Assembly: GCA_937900215.1 (NCBI GenBank)
Contig: CALCFH010000233.1
Location: 1-9,590, forward strand
Reading direction: 5' to 3'
Length of the DNA stretch: 9,590 nt
Origin: an uncultured Cryomorphaceae bacterium
GTDB lineage: Bacteria > Bacteroidota > Bacteroidia > Flavobacteriales > Schleiferiaceae
Part shown: positions 1 to 6,415 of the stretch, piece by piece
How positions within the stretch are numbered: position 1 is the first letter of the stretch
Layout of the letters: each line of letters starts with the position of its first letter
Notes under the pieces: generated by a model
Told to the model about the DNA's origin: nothing
Seen by the model: the letters and a program-made list of their open reading frames with translations, nothing else
Databases searched by the model: none
Program-made: the position numbers and the translations under genes

Positions 1-514
1 CGTAATGCGGTTTTTTATAATAGAAGAAAATCGCAAAAAAGGGAAGGAAGCTCAACAGGGCCTTGATGAGGTTTGCGACGACTGCCAATTTCTTTATTTT
101 ATGGGAGTAAGCCCAAAGTGCGGCGGCAAAGACGGAGAAAAAAAGGACAGCGCGCCAAGAAATCGAAGAGGCCAAGATAATAGCCAATAAATTGAGTAGG
201 AGATAAATATTTAAAGCGGTTGGTGTACTCACCATATGCTCAAAGGCCGTTTGCATTGGCCTATTGATCATGTCTTTTTCTTGATCGTAAAAATTATTGA
301 TAATAAATCCGCCCGCTACTACCAGTGCTGTAGAAACTCCAATTATATGCAGATTGATGTCGAGGAGGGTTGCCTTCCAATGGCTAGAATCATTAAGGAC
401 AAACACAGCGGTGATCAATTGCGCTAGGGCCACCAATGCAATGTTCCACCATCTGGCCTGGCTAAGAAGGGCGATGGCTTTTAAAATAGTTAACCGACCT
501 TCAGAGTGTGTCAT
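1..514 (-). CDS. UbiA-family prenyltransferase, N-terminal part (cut by window edge)
   Basis: This is an integral membrane enzyme that moves a polyprenyl group from its diphosphate to an acceptor. The frame is open from the ATG at 514 to the left edge, giving 171 residues. The first aspartate-rich motif, NNFYDQEKD followed by INRP, lies at residues 73-86. This is the UbiA NDxxDxxxD signature that binds prenyl diphosphate through Mg2+. Hydrophobic helices surround it, at about 23-40, 55-72, 100-118, 121-136 and 145-165. The segment SHKIKKLAVVANLIKALLS (137-155) resembles the family's lysine-rich loop and following helix. The second aspartate motif would lie beyond the edge. The start is 3 bases after the mevalonate kinase stop, so the two are probably co-translated. 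Many Bacteroidota homologues are annotated as geranylgeranylglycerol-phosphate geranylgeranyltransferase. The acceptor cannot be decided here, and MenA-like or other UbiA roles remain possible. The family call is secure; the substrate is inference. Confidence 0.88.
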   Translation of the reverse strand, partial: MTHSEGRLTILKAIALLSQARWWNIALVALAQLITAVFVLNDSSHWKATLLDINLHIIGVSTALVVAGGFIINNFYDQEKDMINRPMQTAFEHMVSTPTALNIYLLLNLLAIILASSISWRAVLFFSVFAAALWAYSHKIKKLAVVANLIKALLSFLPFFAIFFYYKKPHY

Positions 515-517
515 AGC

Positions 518-1459
518 TTAGATTCTCTGTATGAGCTCAGGTCTGTATTCAGAGAGTATTTGAGAAGCCTTTTCATAATCTTGCGTAAACCCAAGAATGA
601 ATCCGCCTCCGCCTGAGCCACATAATTTTAGATAATAGTCGCCACTGTCTATCCCTTTCTTCCACAAGTCTTGAAAATCTTCGGGTATCATTGGACTAAA
701 ATTCTCTAAAAGCACCTTGCTCAATTGTTTTAAGTTTCTGAAAAAGCCCTTGGGTTCTCCCTTTATGAAACTCTTAATACAAGCGTCATTGTACTTAATA
801 AATTGATCCTTCAGCATGGTTCTGAAGCCTTCATGCTTCATCTTCTCAAGAAAAATATTCACCATATTCTGAGTAGAGCCAGGCCTTCCCGAATTGATTA
901 AGAATATACCTCCCTTGCCTTCTAGATTTGCAGCTAGTTGAATAGTGCCTAAATCTTCTTGAGATTTAATCAATACGGGCAATTGTAAATAGGCAATGAG
1001 TGGATCTAATCCGGAAGATTTTCCATGGAAATACGATTCAAGAGAACCCAAGATCTTCTTGAGTTCAATCAATTCGTTTTTCTCAATAGACGCACTTTTT
1101 GCAATAGGATTTACGGCATAGCGACTGTAAATCGCGGCTACTAAAGCGCCTGAACTTCCAACCCCAAACCCTTGAGGAATGCTGGATTGAAAATAATATC
1201 CTTCTTTTAAGTCTTCTTCAAAAGAAACCAAATCCAACTCGCATGGAAGAGTATCTTCTGCTTGTTTATTTTGTAAATAAGTCAAGTATTTTTTTAGAGG
1301 CTCAGACGAATCGGCTGTATTCTGACCTTCGGCGGCTTTCTGAAATCTCCCCCCATAGTCGCTAAGCGGAATGCTTAGACCCATTGAATCTTTGATAATT
1401 CCATATTCTCCAAAGAGGAGAATTTTTGCATAAAAGAGCGCTTCGTTACTTACTTTCAT
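518..1459 (-). CDS. mvaK: Mevalonate kinase-type GHMP kinase
   Basis: This is a cytosolic GHMP-superfamily kinase, probably phosphorylating mevalonate with ATP in the mevalonate route to isopentenyl diphosphate. It has 313 residues, normal for the family. Residues 11-20 (AKILLFGEYG) form the N-terminal substrate motif. PQGFGVGSSGALVAA (95-109) is the glycine-rich ATP loop. GKSSGLD (146-152) carries the likely catalytic Asp152. KLCGSGGGG (278-286) is the C-terminal GHMP motif. The start chosen is the ATG at 1459, which forms an ATGA overlap with the mvaD stop. A longer frame reaching back to 1501 would run into mvaD and is unlikely. The N-terminal motif reads GEYGII rather than the classical GEH..V, so the protein is a divergent, Bacteroidota-type form. 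It lacks a GYDIA motif, which argues against the GYDIA-type GHMP kinases of the same phylum. Phosphomevalonate kinase is a less likely alternative, and no separate gene for that step lies in the window. Confidence 0.85.
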   Translation of the reverse strand: MKVSNEALFYAKILLFGEYGIIKDSMGLSIPLSDYGGRFQKAAEGQNTADSSEPLKKYLTYLQNKQAEDTLPCELDLVSFEEDLKEGYYFQSSIPQGFGVGSSGALVAAIYSRYAVNPIAKSASIEKNELIELKKILGSLESYFHGKSSGLDPLIAYLQLPVLIKSQEDLGTIQLAANLEGKGGIFLINSGRPGSTQNMVNIFLEKMKHEGFRTMLKDQFIKYNDACIKSFIKGEPKGFFRNLKQLSKVLLENFSPMIPEDFQDLWKKGIDSGDYYLKLCGSGGGGFILGFTQDYEKASQILSEYRPELIQRI

Positions 1460-2478
1460 TCTATCCTTTTGGATTGAGCACCTGTACCAACGGTGTCGCA
1501 AAGATACTTCTCATTTGCAGAGTATTTACGTGCCAATCCTTTAACCCAAGAAGCCAGCTTTTGTTCTTCAGATTCTGGGAACAACAAATGAACATTGGCC
1601 CCAGCATCAAGGGTGAAACAAATGGGAATTTTCGTTTCATTTCGAAAGGCCTTTACCTCTTCCAAAACGGCTACTGTATTCGGACGCATCAAGATATAGG
1701 GGGTAGAAGCACTGAGCATAAGCGCATGAAGGGTCAAAGCTTCTAGTTCGGTTAGTCGGATGAATTCATCCAAATCACCTGACTCTAGAATTTCAGTCAT
1801 GCGAAGGCAATGCTCGAAGGCCTGTTTTTTTCTGGCCTCAGCAAATGGATGCCCGTTCATTAGATTATGCCCTGCGGTAGAAGAAACCGACTTCACGCCT
1901 TCGTCTATTAGAAGGATATAATCTTTGTACGATTTAAAAATCGGATGTGTTTTGTCTGCAAGCCCTATGGCAAATTGGTTGGAAGAATGCTCTATGGCAG
2001 GATGTTTCCCCCATAATCCAACGATTGGAAAAAGCGATCTGCAAGCACTTCCACTTCCCAATCTTGCCATTTCAGAGGCAAGGGAACGATCGAGTTCTGA
2101 TTCGTTTCTCAGGCTAGACAAGAGATGCGCAATAGCAAGACTTAAAGCGCCAAAGGCCGAGGCGGAGCTCGCAATACCACTGCTGTGTGGGAAAGTGTTT
2201 CTAGAACTTATTTCCAGCTCTAGCCCTTGCAACTCCGGAGCTAGATGGGCAATTCTCTCTAGGAATTGTTGAATTTTCGGTTCAAATCCTGGTTTTTTTT
2301 CGCCTTCAAAAAGAAAAGAGAATCCAGGGGTAAGCGCTTCCCTCCATCCTAGCTGCGTAATGGTTTTACTTTCAGATAGAGTGAAAGAAACAGAAGGATT
2401 CATGGGTAATTGAACACCTTCCTTTCCCCAATATTTCACCAAGGCAATATTGGAAGGACAAACCGCTTCTATTTTCAT
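1456..2478 (-). CDS. mvaD: Diphosphomevalonate decarboxylase
   Basis: This enzyme catalyses the ATP-dependent decarboxylation of mevalonate 5-diphosphate to isopentenyl diphosphate, the last step of the classical mevalonate pathway, in the cytosol. It has 340 residues, full length for the family. CPSNIALVKYWGK at 7-19 is the diagnostic N-terminal motif. FPHSSGIASSASA at 96-108 is the GHMP ATP loop. GSGSACRS at 141-148 contains the conserved arginine, Arg147. FTLDAGANVH at 288-297 includes the catalytic Asp291. All key residues are present and no frame damage is seen. The ATG at 2478 overlaps the fabD stop (ATGA), and its own TGA overlaps the kinase start in the same way. The adjacent mevalonate kinase confirms the pathway. 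The family call is close to certain. Confidence 0.96.
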   Translation of the reverse strand: MKIEAVCPSNIALVKYWGKEGVQLPMNPSVSFTLSESKTITQLGWREALTPGFSFLFEGEKKPGFEPKIQQFLERIAHLAPELQGLELEISSRNTFPHSSGIASSASAFGALSLAIAHLLSSLRNESELDRSLASEMARLGSGSACRSLFPIVGLWGKHPAIEHSSNQFAIGLADKTHPIFKSYKDYILLIDEGVKSVSSTAGHNLMNGHPFAEARKKQAFEHCLRMTEILESGDLDEFIRLTELEALTLHALMLSASTPYILMRPNTVAVLEEVKAFRNETKIPICFTLDAGANVHLLFPESEEQKLASWVKGLARKYSANEKYLCDTVGTGAQSKRIE

Positions 2479-3353
2479 TCTTCAGCTATTTCCGCTAGAG
2501 GTGCAATTTTTTTAACTAATCCTTGAAGTACTTTTCCAGGACCAAGTTCGGTAAAATGGCTTGCACCGTCTTTCACCATGTTTTGAACTGTTTGAGTCCA
2601 ACGCACAGGAGCAGTAAGTTGTTCGATTAATAACTTTTTAATGGTATCCGCGTTGGTAGAAGGAAGTGCGGTTACGTTCTGATAAACAGGACAAATAGGA
2701 TTTGAGAAAGCAGTTTCTTCAATGGCTTTTCTCAACTCTTCTCCAGCGGGTGCCATCAGTGGAGAATGGAAAGCACCACCTACAGGCAGTATGAGTGCGC
2801 GCTTTGCGCCTGCTGCTTTGAGTTTCTCTGCAGCTCTTTCAACTGCCGAAACTTCACCTGAAATAACGAGTTGCCCCGGACAGTTGTAATTAGCAGCAAC
2901 CACAACACCTTCAATTTGAGCGCAGATCTCTTCTACAATGGCATCTTCAAGACCCAAAACGGCTGCCATGGTAGAAGCTTGCATCTCGCAAGCCTTTTGC
3001 ATGGCCTTGGCCCTTTTGCTTACTAGTTTCAATCCGTTTTCAAAACTCAAAGCGCCAGCGGCAACTAGAGCAGAGAATTCGCCCAACGAATGACCCGCTG
3101 TCATATTCGGTTGGAAGCGATTACCTAATGAAGTCACAGCCGCAATAGAATGTACAAAAACGGCAGGCTGAGTAATATCCGTAGCCTTTAGCTCTTCCGC
3201 GCTTCCTTCGAACATAGTTTTACTCAGTTCAAAACCAAGAATTTCATTTGCCACTTCAAAAATCGATTTTACCTCTGGGGATAAATCGTAAAGGTCTTTT
3301 CCCATTCCGCTGAATTGAGAGCCTTGTCCTGGAAATACATATGCTTTTTTCAT
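2475..3353 (-). CDS. fabD: Malonyl-CoA:ACP transacylase
   Basis: FabD transfers the malonyl group from CoA to acyl carrier protein, supplying the extender unit for type II fatty acid synthesis in the cytosol. It has 292 residues, slightly shorter than E. coli FabD but complete. GQGSQ at 9-13 is the N-terminal oxyanion motif. GHSLGE at 87-92 carries the nucleophile Ser89. Arg114, in the segment SKRAKAMQ, is the expected malonyl-carboxylate-binding arginine. GAFHSPLM at 193-200 holds the catalytic His196, and YQNVTA follows at 224-229. The ATG overlaps the stop of the upstream pterin synthase gene by 4 bases, and the TGA overlaps the mvaD start. The gene therefore sits inside an isoprenoid operon rather than with other fab genes, at least in this window. 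Confidence 0.97.
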   Translation of the reverse strand: MKKAYVFPGQGSQFSGMGKDLYDLSPEVKSIFEVANEILGFELSKTMFEGSAEELKATDITQPAVFVHSIAAVTSLGNRFQPNMTAGHSLGEFSALVAAGALSFENGLKLVSKRAKAMQKACEMQASTMAAVLGLEDAIVEEICAQIEGVVVAANYNCPGQLVISGEVSAVERAAEKLKAAGAKRALILPVGGAFHSPLMAPAGEELRKAIEETAFSNPICPVYQNVTALPSTNADTIKKLLIEQLTAPVRWTQTVQNMVKDGASHFTELGPGKVLQGLVKKIAPLAEIAEE

Positions 3354-3763
3354 TCTCCGTAATATTCAACAAAATTATTTTCAGTTTCCTCGAGGCGTAC
3401 GCAATGCAAAAAGGCGTGGTGCTCTGAAATTTTAGGTTCAAGTATTTTCCAGATTTCAACCGCAAGAACTTCTGTAGAGGCCATTTTTCCAATCATAAAA
3501 TCTACATCCGTATTGAGATTTCTATGGTCGAGTTTATCTGTCACGTAGATTTTCATCAATCGCTTGAGATCCACTAAGTTCATTACAAAACCGGTGTCAG
3601 GATTTATCGAACCCTTTACGGTTACAATAAGGTTGAAGTTATGTCCATGGAAATTTTTGTTTGCACATTTTCCAAAGACTTCGTCATTCTTTTCAATACT
3701 CCAATTCGGATTGAATAATTGATGCGCCGAACTAAATCTTTCGCGGCGCTGAATGTAAACCAT
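3350..3763 (-). CDS. 6-pyruvoyl-tetrahydropterin synthase family protein (Cx5HGH type)
   Basis: This enzyme acts on 7,8-dihydroneopterin triphosphate. Its family (COG0720) includes animal PTPS, which makes 6-pyruvoyl-tetrahydropterin for biopterin, and bacterial QueD, which makes 6-carboxytetrahydropterin for queuosine. With the start used here it has 137 residues. His14 (SSAHQL), His39 and His41 (FHGHNF) are the expected zinc ligands. Cys33, Asp79 and His80 (LDHRNLN) match the catalytic triad. Glu126 (EETENN) matches the pterin-anchoring glutamate. Cysteine-to-HGH spacing is C-x5-HGH, as in animal PTPS, whereas typical QueD has C-x3-HGH. GKCANKNFHGHN, INPDTGFVMNLVDLK and LDHRNLN also read like the animal enzyme. 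I chose the ATG at 3763 over an in-frame TTG at 3781, because the core begins at once (MVYIQRRERFSSAH) and the TTG is weakly supported. This is the first gene of the operon. The family is secure; biopterin rather than queuosine function is inference. Confidence 0.92.
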   Translation of the reverse strand: MVYIQRRERFSSAHQLFNPNWSIEKNDEVFGKCANKNFHGHNFNLIVTVKGSINPDTGFVMNLVDLKRLMKIYVTDKLDHRNLNTDVDFMIGKMASTEVLAVEIWKILEPKISEHHAFLHCVRLEETENNFVEYYGE

Positions 3764-3778
3764 ACTCAAAATTTCGGG

Positions 3779-3787
3779 CAAAGATAA
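3779..3787 (-). promoter_or_regulatory. Possible -7 element for the pterin synthase operon
   Basis: On the minus strand this reads TATCTTTTG, one base longer than the Bacteroidota -7 consensus TAnnTTTG. It lies 16 bases upstream of the ATG at 3763. A promoter for the five-gene operon must lie in or near this gap, but the imperfect spacing, very short implied leader and lack of a clear -33 TTG make this a weak call. Confidence 0.25.
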
Positions 3788-3816
3788 GATGGTTAGAGGG
3801 TTGACATCAATCCACT

Positions 3817-3824
3817 ATATTTGC
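3817..3824 (+). promoter_or_regulatory. Bacteroidota-type -7 element upstream of hppA
   Basis: The sequence TATATTTG matches the TAnnTTTG -7 consensus of Bacteroidota sigma factor exactly. It lies 40 bases upstream of the hppA ATG, implying transcription starting near 3830 and a leader of about 35 bases. A TTGAC at 3802-3806 is only about 12 bases upstream, too close for the usual -33 spacing, so the -33 element is not identified. The leader has only a weak purine run (AAGAGAA) before the ATG, which is common in this phylum. Confidence 0.6.
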
Positions 3825-3864
3825 GCCCCGATATTTTGGAATATTTAACCAATTAATAAGAGAA

Positions 3865-6345
3865 ATGGAAAATGCAATTTACCTAGTTCCTCTACTAGGA
3901 GTTCTTGGCCTAATAGTGATGGTAGTAAAAGCCATTTGGGTGTCAAAACAAGATCCAGGCGATTCCAATATGGTAGAACTGGCTGGTTATATAGCAGATG
4001 GAGCCTTGGCTTTCTTGAAAGCGGAGTGGCGTGTACTCGGAGTATTCACCTTTTTTGCTGCCATTTTATTAGGATGGTCGGGTACCTTGGTTGAACACTC
4101 AGATTGGGTTATTGCACTTTCATTTATAATTGGTGCTTTCTTTTCTGCATTTGCAGGATGGGTAGGTATGAACATCGCAACCAAAGCCAATGTGCGCACT
4201 ACTCAAGCAGCGAGAACAAGCTTAGCCCAAGCTTTAAAGGTTTCCTTCACTGGAGGAACCGTTATGGGATTAGGCGTGGCAGGTCTTGCCGTTCTTGGAA
4301 TTAGTGTTCTTTTCATCGTCTTTACCGGTATGTACGACAGCATGGAAACAGCTTTAGAAGTCTTGGCTGGATTTTCATTGGGCGCTGAATCTATTGCTCT
4401 TTTTGCTAGAGTAGGTGGAGGTATATATACAAAAGCAGCCGATGTGGGTGCTGATTTGGTTGGAAAGGTTGAAGCAGGTATTCCGGAAGACGATCCAAGA
4501 AATCCAGCTACCATCGCTGACAACGTTGGAGACAATGTGGGCGACGTTGCAGGTATGGGAGCCGATTTATTCGGATCGTATGTAGCAACCATCTTGGCAA
4601 CTATGGTTCTCGGCCGTGAGGTAATCTCCTCAGGCGATAATTTCGGAGGAATAGCTCCGATTTTACTTCCAATGTTTTTGGCCGGATTGGGAATTGTTTT
4701 CTCCATTATTGGAACCTTCTTCGTACGCATCAAATCTGAAACCTCTTCTGTTCAAATGGCTCTGAACCTAGGAAACTGGGGTTCAATGGTTATTACGGCT
4801 ATTGTATCCTATTTCTTGGTGAATTGGATGCTTCCAGATGTTTTGGTTTTCGAAAGAGGAAACTTCACTTTTAGCAATATGGATGTATTCTATGCCATCA
4901 TGATCGGATTGGTTGTGGGAGCACTGATGTCAATCATTACAGAATACTATACAAGCATGGGCAAGCGCCCTGTTTTAAGCATCATTAAGCAATCCGCTAC
5001 GGGTCATGCAACCAATATTATCGGCGGACTGGCAGTTGGAATGGAATCTACCGTATTGCCCATTTTAGTTTTGGCAGGAGGTATTTATGGAAGTTTTGCT
5101 GTAGCCGGCTTATATGGAGTGGCTATTGCTGCTGCTGGTATGATGGCTACTACAGCTATGCAATTGGCTATTGATGCATTTGGACCGATAGCAGACAATG
5201 CGGGTGGTATTGCCGAAATGAGCGGATTGCCAAAAGAGGTTCGCGAGCGCACTGACAATTTAGATGCCGTTGGAAATACAACTGCTGCTTCTGGAAAAGG
5301 ATTTGCCATTGCCTCTGCTGCTTTAACTGCATTGGCTTTGTTTGCTGCCTATGTTGGTCTTGCGGGTATTGAGGGCATTGACATTTATAAGGCGAAGGTT
5401 TTATCGATGTTATTCGTTGGAGCCATGATTCCTTTTATCTTCTCTTCTTTGGCTATTGCTGCTGTTGGTAGGGCGGCCATGGATATGGTTAAGGAGGTTC
5501 GCAGACAATTCAAGGATATTCCGGGTATTATGGAAGGAACGGCAAAGCCAGAATACGAGCGTTGCGTTGAGATTTCTACCAAAGCGTCTATCCGTGAAAT
5601 GATTGCGCCAGGTGCAATAACCTTGTTGTCTCCCATTTTTGTTGGATTCGTTTTCGGTCCTGAGGCTTTGGGTGGATTGCTAGCTGGTATTACTGTAAGT
5701 GGTGTTTTAATGGGTATGTTCCAGAACAATGCGGGAGGTGCTTGGGATAATGCCAAGAAATCTTTTGAGGCAGGAGTTGAGATTGATGGAAAGATGGAGT
5801 ACAAAGGTTCAGATGCACATAAGGCTTCTGTAACAGGAGATACAGTGGGAGACCCTTTTAAAGATACTTCAGGTCCTTCAATGAATATCTTAATTAAGTT
5901 GTCTTCTATTGTTGCCTTAATTATTGCTCCTCACATTGCCGACAGCGGAGGGCATTCGGGTTCTATTAATGAAAATGGATATTTCGACCAGGTGGAGGAA
6001 ATGAATATTATGACGGAGCCTTCGGCAAATAAAGTTTCCGTTGTTACGGGCTTTGGAAAAGCAGAGAATGTATCGGTTGAACTCTTGCACATTGGTGTCT
6101 ATCAGGGTTCTATTGTTGACTTCGCCTTGGTAATCACAGATAATAGGTTGGAAGAAGAGGCCTTCAACTTAAGCGGTGCAAGTACCATTGAGTTTGGCGG
6201 ACAAGAATCGTATCTAGAGAGTGGTTCCTATTACGTGAAGGGAATTGCTCATATCGGTCAATTAGGTGAGCGCGAGGCTATTTTCAGGTTTACAATGGAT
6301 AAGTCAGGAAAATGGGCCAAGGGTGATCTTAAGATCTACGAATAA
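3865..6345 (+). CDS. hppA: K+-dependent ion-pumping membrane pyrophosphatase with C-terminal extension
   Basis: This inner-membrane pump couples hydrolysis of pyrophosphate to export of H+ (or Na+), recovering energy from biosynthetic pyrophosphate. It has 826 residues, longer than the roughly 670-770 of most relatives. The family's sixteen-helix core spans about residues 4-692. RVGGGIYTKAADVGADLVGK (182-201) and the Asp-rich stretch from EDDPRNP through DNVGDNVGD (208-227) form the pyrophosphate/Mg2+ site. GPIADNAGG (440-448), NNAGGAWDNAKK (621-632), then SDAHKASVTGDTVGDPFKD (649-667) complete it. GNTTAASGKG (470-479) has Ala474 and Gly477 where K+-independent enzymes have Lys and Thr, so it should need K+. 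The gate glutamate is Glu175, seven residues before Arg182 (position 5.43). Positions 6.53 and 6.57 are Gly237 and Ala241. This resembles the H+-pumping Flavobacterium johnsoniae type, as I recall it. Residues 693-826 are a soluble tail. The gene stands alone, with its own promoter and terminator. Confidence 0.97.
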   Translation: MENAIYLVPLLGVLGLIVMVVKAIWVSKQDPGDSNMVELAGYIADGALAFLKAEWRVLGVFTFFAAILLGWSGTLVEHSDWVIALSFIIGAFFSAFAGWVGMNIATKANVRTTQAARTSLAQALKVSFTGGTVMGLGVAGLAVLGISVLFIVFTGMYDSMETALEVLAGFSLGAESIALFARVGGGIYTKAADVGADLVGKVEAGIPEDDPRNPATIADNVGDNVGDVAGMGADLFGSYVATILATMVLGREVISSGDNFGGIAPILLPMFLAGLGIVFSIIGTFFVRIKSETSSVQMALNLGNWGSMVITAIVSYFLVNWMLPDVLVFERGNFTFSNMDVFYAIMIGLVVGALMSIITEYYTSMGKRPVLSIIKQSATGHATNIIGGLAVGMESTVLPILVLAGGIYGSFAVAGLYGVAIAAAGMMATTAMQLAIDAFGPIADNAGGIAEMSGLPKEVRERTDNLDAVGNTTAASGKGFAIASAALTALALFAAYVGLAGIEGIDIYKAKVLSMLFVGAMIPFIFSSLAIAAVGRAAMDMVKEVRRQFKDIPGIMEGTAKPEYERCVEISTKASIREMIAPGAITLLSPIFVGFVFGPEALGGLLAGITVSGVLMGMFQNNAGGAWDNAKKSFEAGVEIDGKMEYKGSDAHKASVTGDTVGDPFKDTSGPSMNILIKLSSIVALIIAPHIADSGGHSGSINENGYFDQVEEMNIMTEPSANKVSVVTGFGKAENVSVELLHIGVYQGSIVDFALVITDNRLEEEAFNLSGASTIEFGGQESYLESGSYYVKGIAHIGQLGEREAIFRFTMDKSGKWAKGDLKIYE
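5941..6342 (+). other. Soluble C-terminal extension of HppA (residues 693-826)
   Basis: After the last core helix (about 674-692, ending in LIIAPHIA) the frame continues for about 134 residues with no further membrane segment. The extension starts with a flexible stretch rich in Gly, Ser, His and Asn. It continues with alternating hydrophobic segments, for example KVSVVTGF, VSVELLHIGVY, SIVDFALVI, SYYVKGIAHI and EAIFRFTMD, suggesting a small beta-rich fold. In solved membrane pyrophosphatases the C-terminus faces outside, so this domain would be periplasmic. I do not recognise the domain. There is no stop or frame break at the junction, so it is a true fusion within one reading frame. Confidence 0.75.
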
Positions 6346-6361
6346 GAAACATAAGACAAGT

Positions 6362-6400
6362 AAAAAAGGGGGATAAACCATTGGTTTATCCCCCTTTTTT
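6362..6400. terminator. Palindromic bidirectional intrinsic terminator
   Basis: Two 19-base arms, 6362-6380 and 6382-6400, are exact reverse complements around a single T. The GC-rich stem centre GGGGGATAAACC pairs with GGTTTATCCCCC, flanked by six A on the left and six T on the right. It reads as a hairpin plus T-tract from both sides. It lies 16 bases after the hppA stop and 15 bases after the stop of the convergent deoxynucleoside kinase gene, so it probably ends both transcripts. Confidence 0.92.
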
Positions 6401-6415
6401 ATTCCACTCTTGAAA

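Noticed and set aside
236..521. Plus-strand short frames near the left edge
   Set aside because: They are antisense to the UbiA gene, whose motif and open frame explain the region.
518..1459. GYDIA-family GHMP kinase as identity of the kinase gene
   Set aside because: The GYDIA motif is absent. The protein has SGLDP at the catalytic position, and it lies beside mvaD.
1925..2272. Plus-strand reading frame (115 codons) inside mvaD
   Set aside because: It lies opposite the conserved GHMP ATP loop and SGSACRS motif of mvaD and has no features of its own.
3256..3492. Minus-strand 78-codon frame across the pterin synthase/fabD junction
   Set aside because: It overlaps two well-supported genes in another frame on the same strand and has no motif.
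3802..3824. TTGACA plus TATATT as a sigma70-type promoter for hppA
   Set aside because: The spacing is about 9 bases instead of about 17. Only the TAnnTTTG match is kept.
3832..3853. Short inverted repeats in the hppA leader (ATATT/AATAT and TTGG/CCAA)
   Set aside because: The arms are only 4-5 bases in AT-rich sequence, which chance explains; no riboswitch or operator pattern is recognised.
4203..4733. Long minus-strand reading frame (176 codons) inside hppA
   Set aside because: It is fully antisense to the strongly conserved pyrophosphate-binding region. Its Pro/Ser/Thr/Ala-rich composition is what the reverse of such a coding sequence gives, and no family motif is seen.
5385..5804. Minus-strand reading frame (139 codons) inside hppA
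   Set aside because: It is antisense to conserved hppA sequence, has no recognisable motif, and has low-complexity composition typical of a shadow frame.
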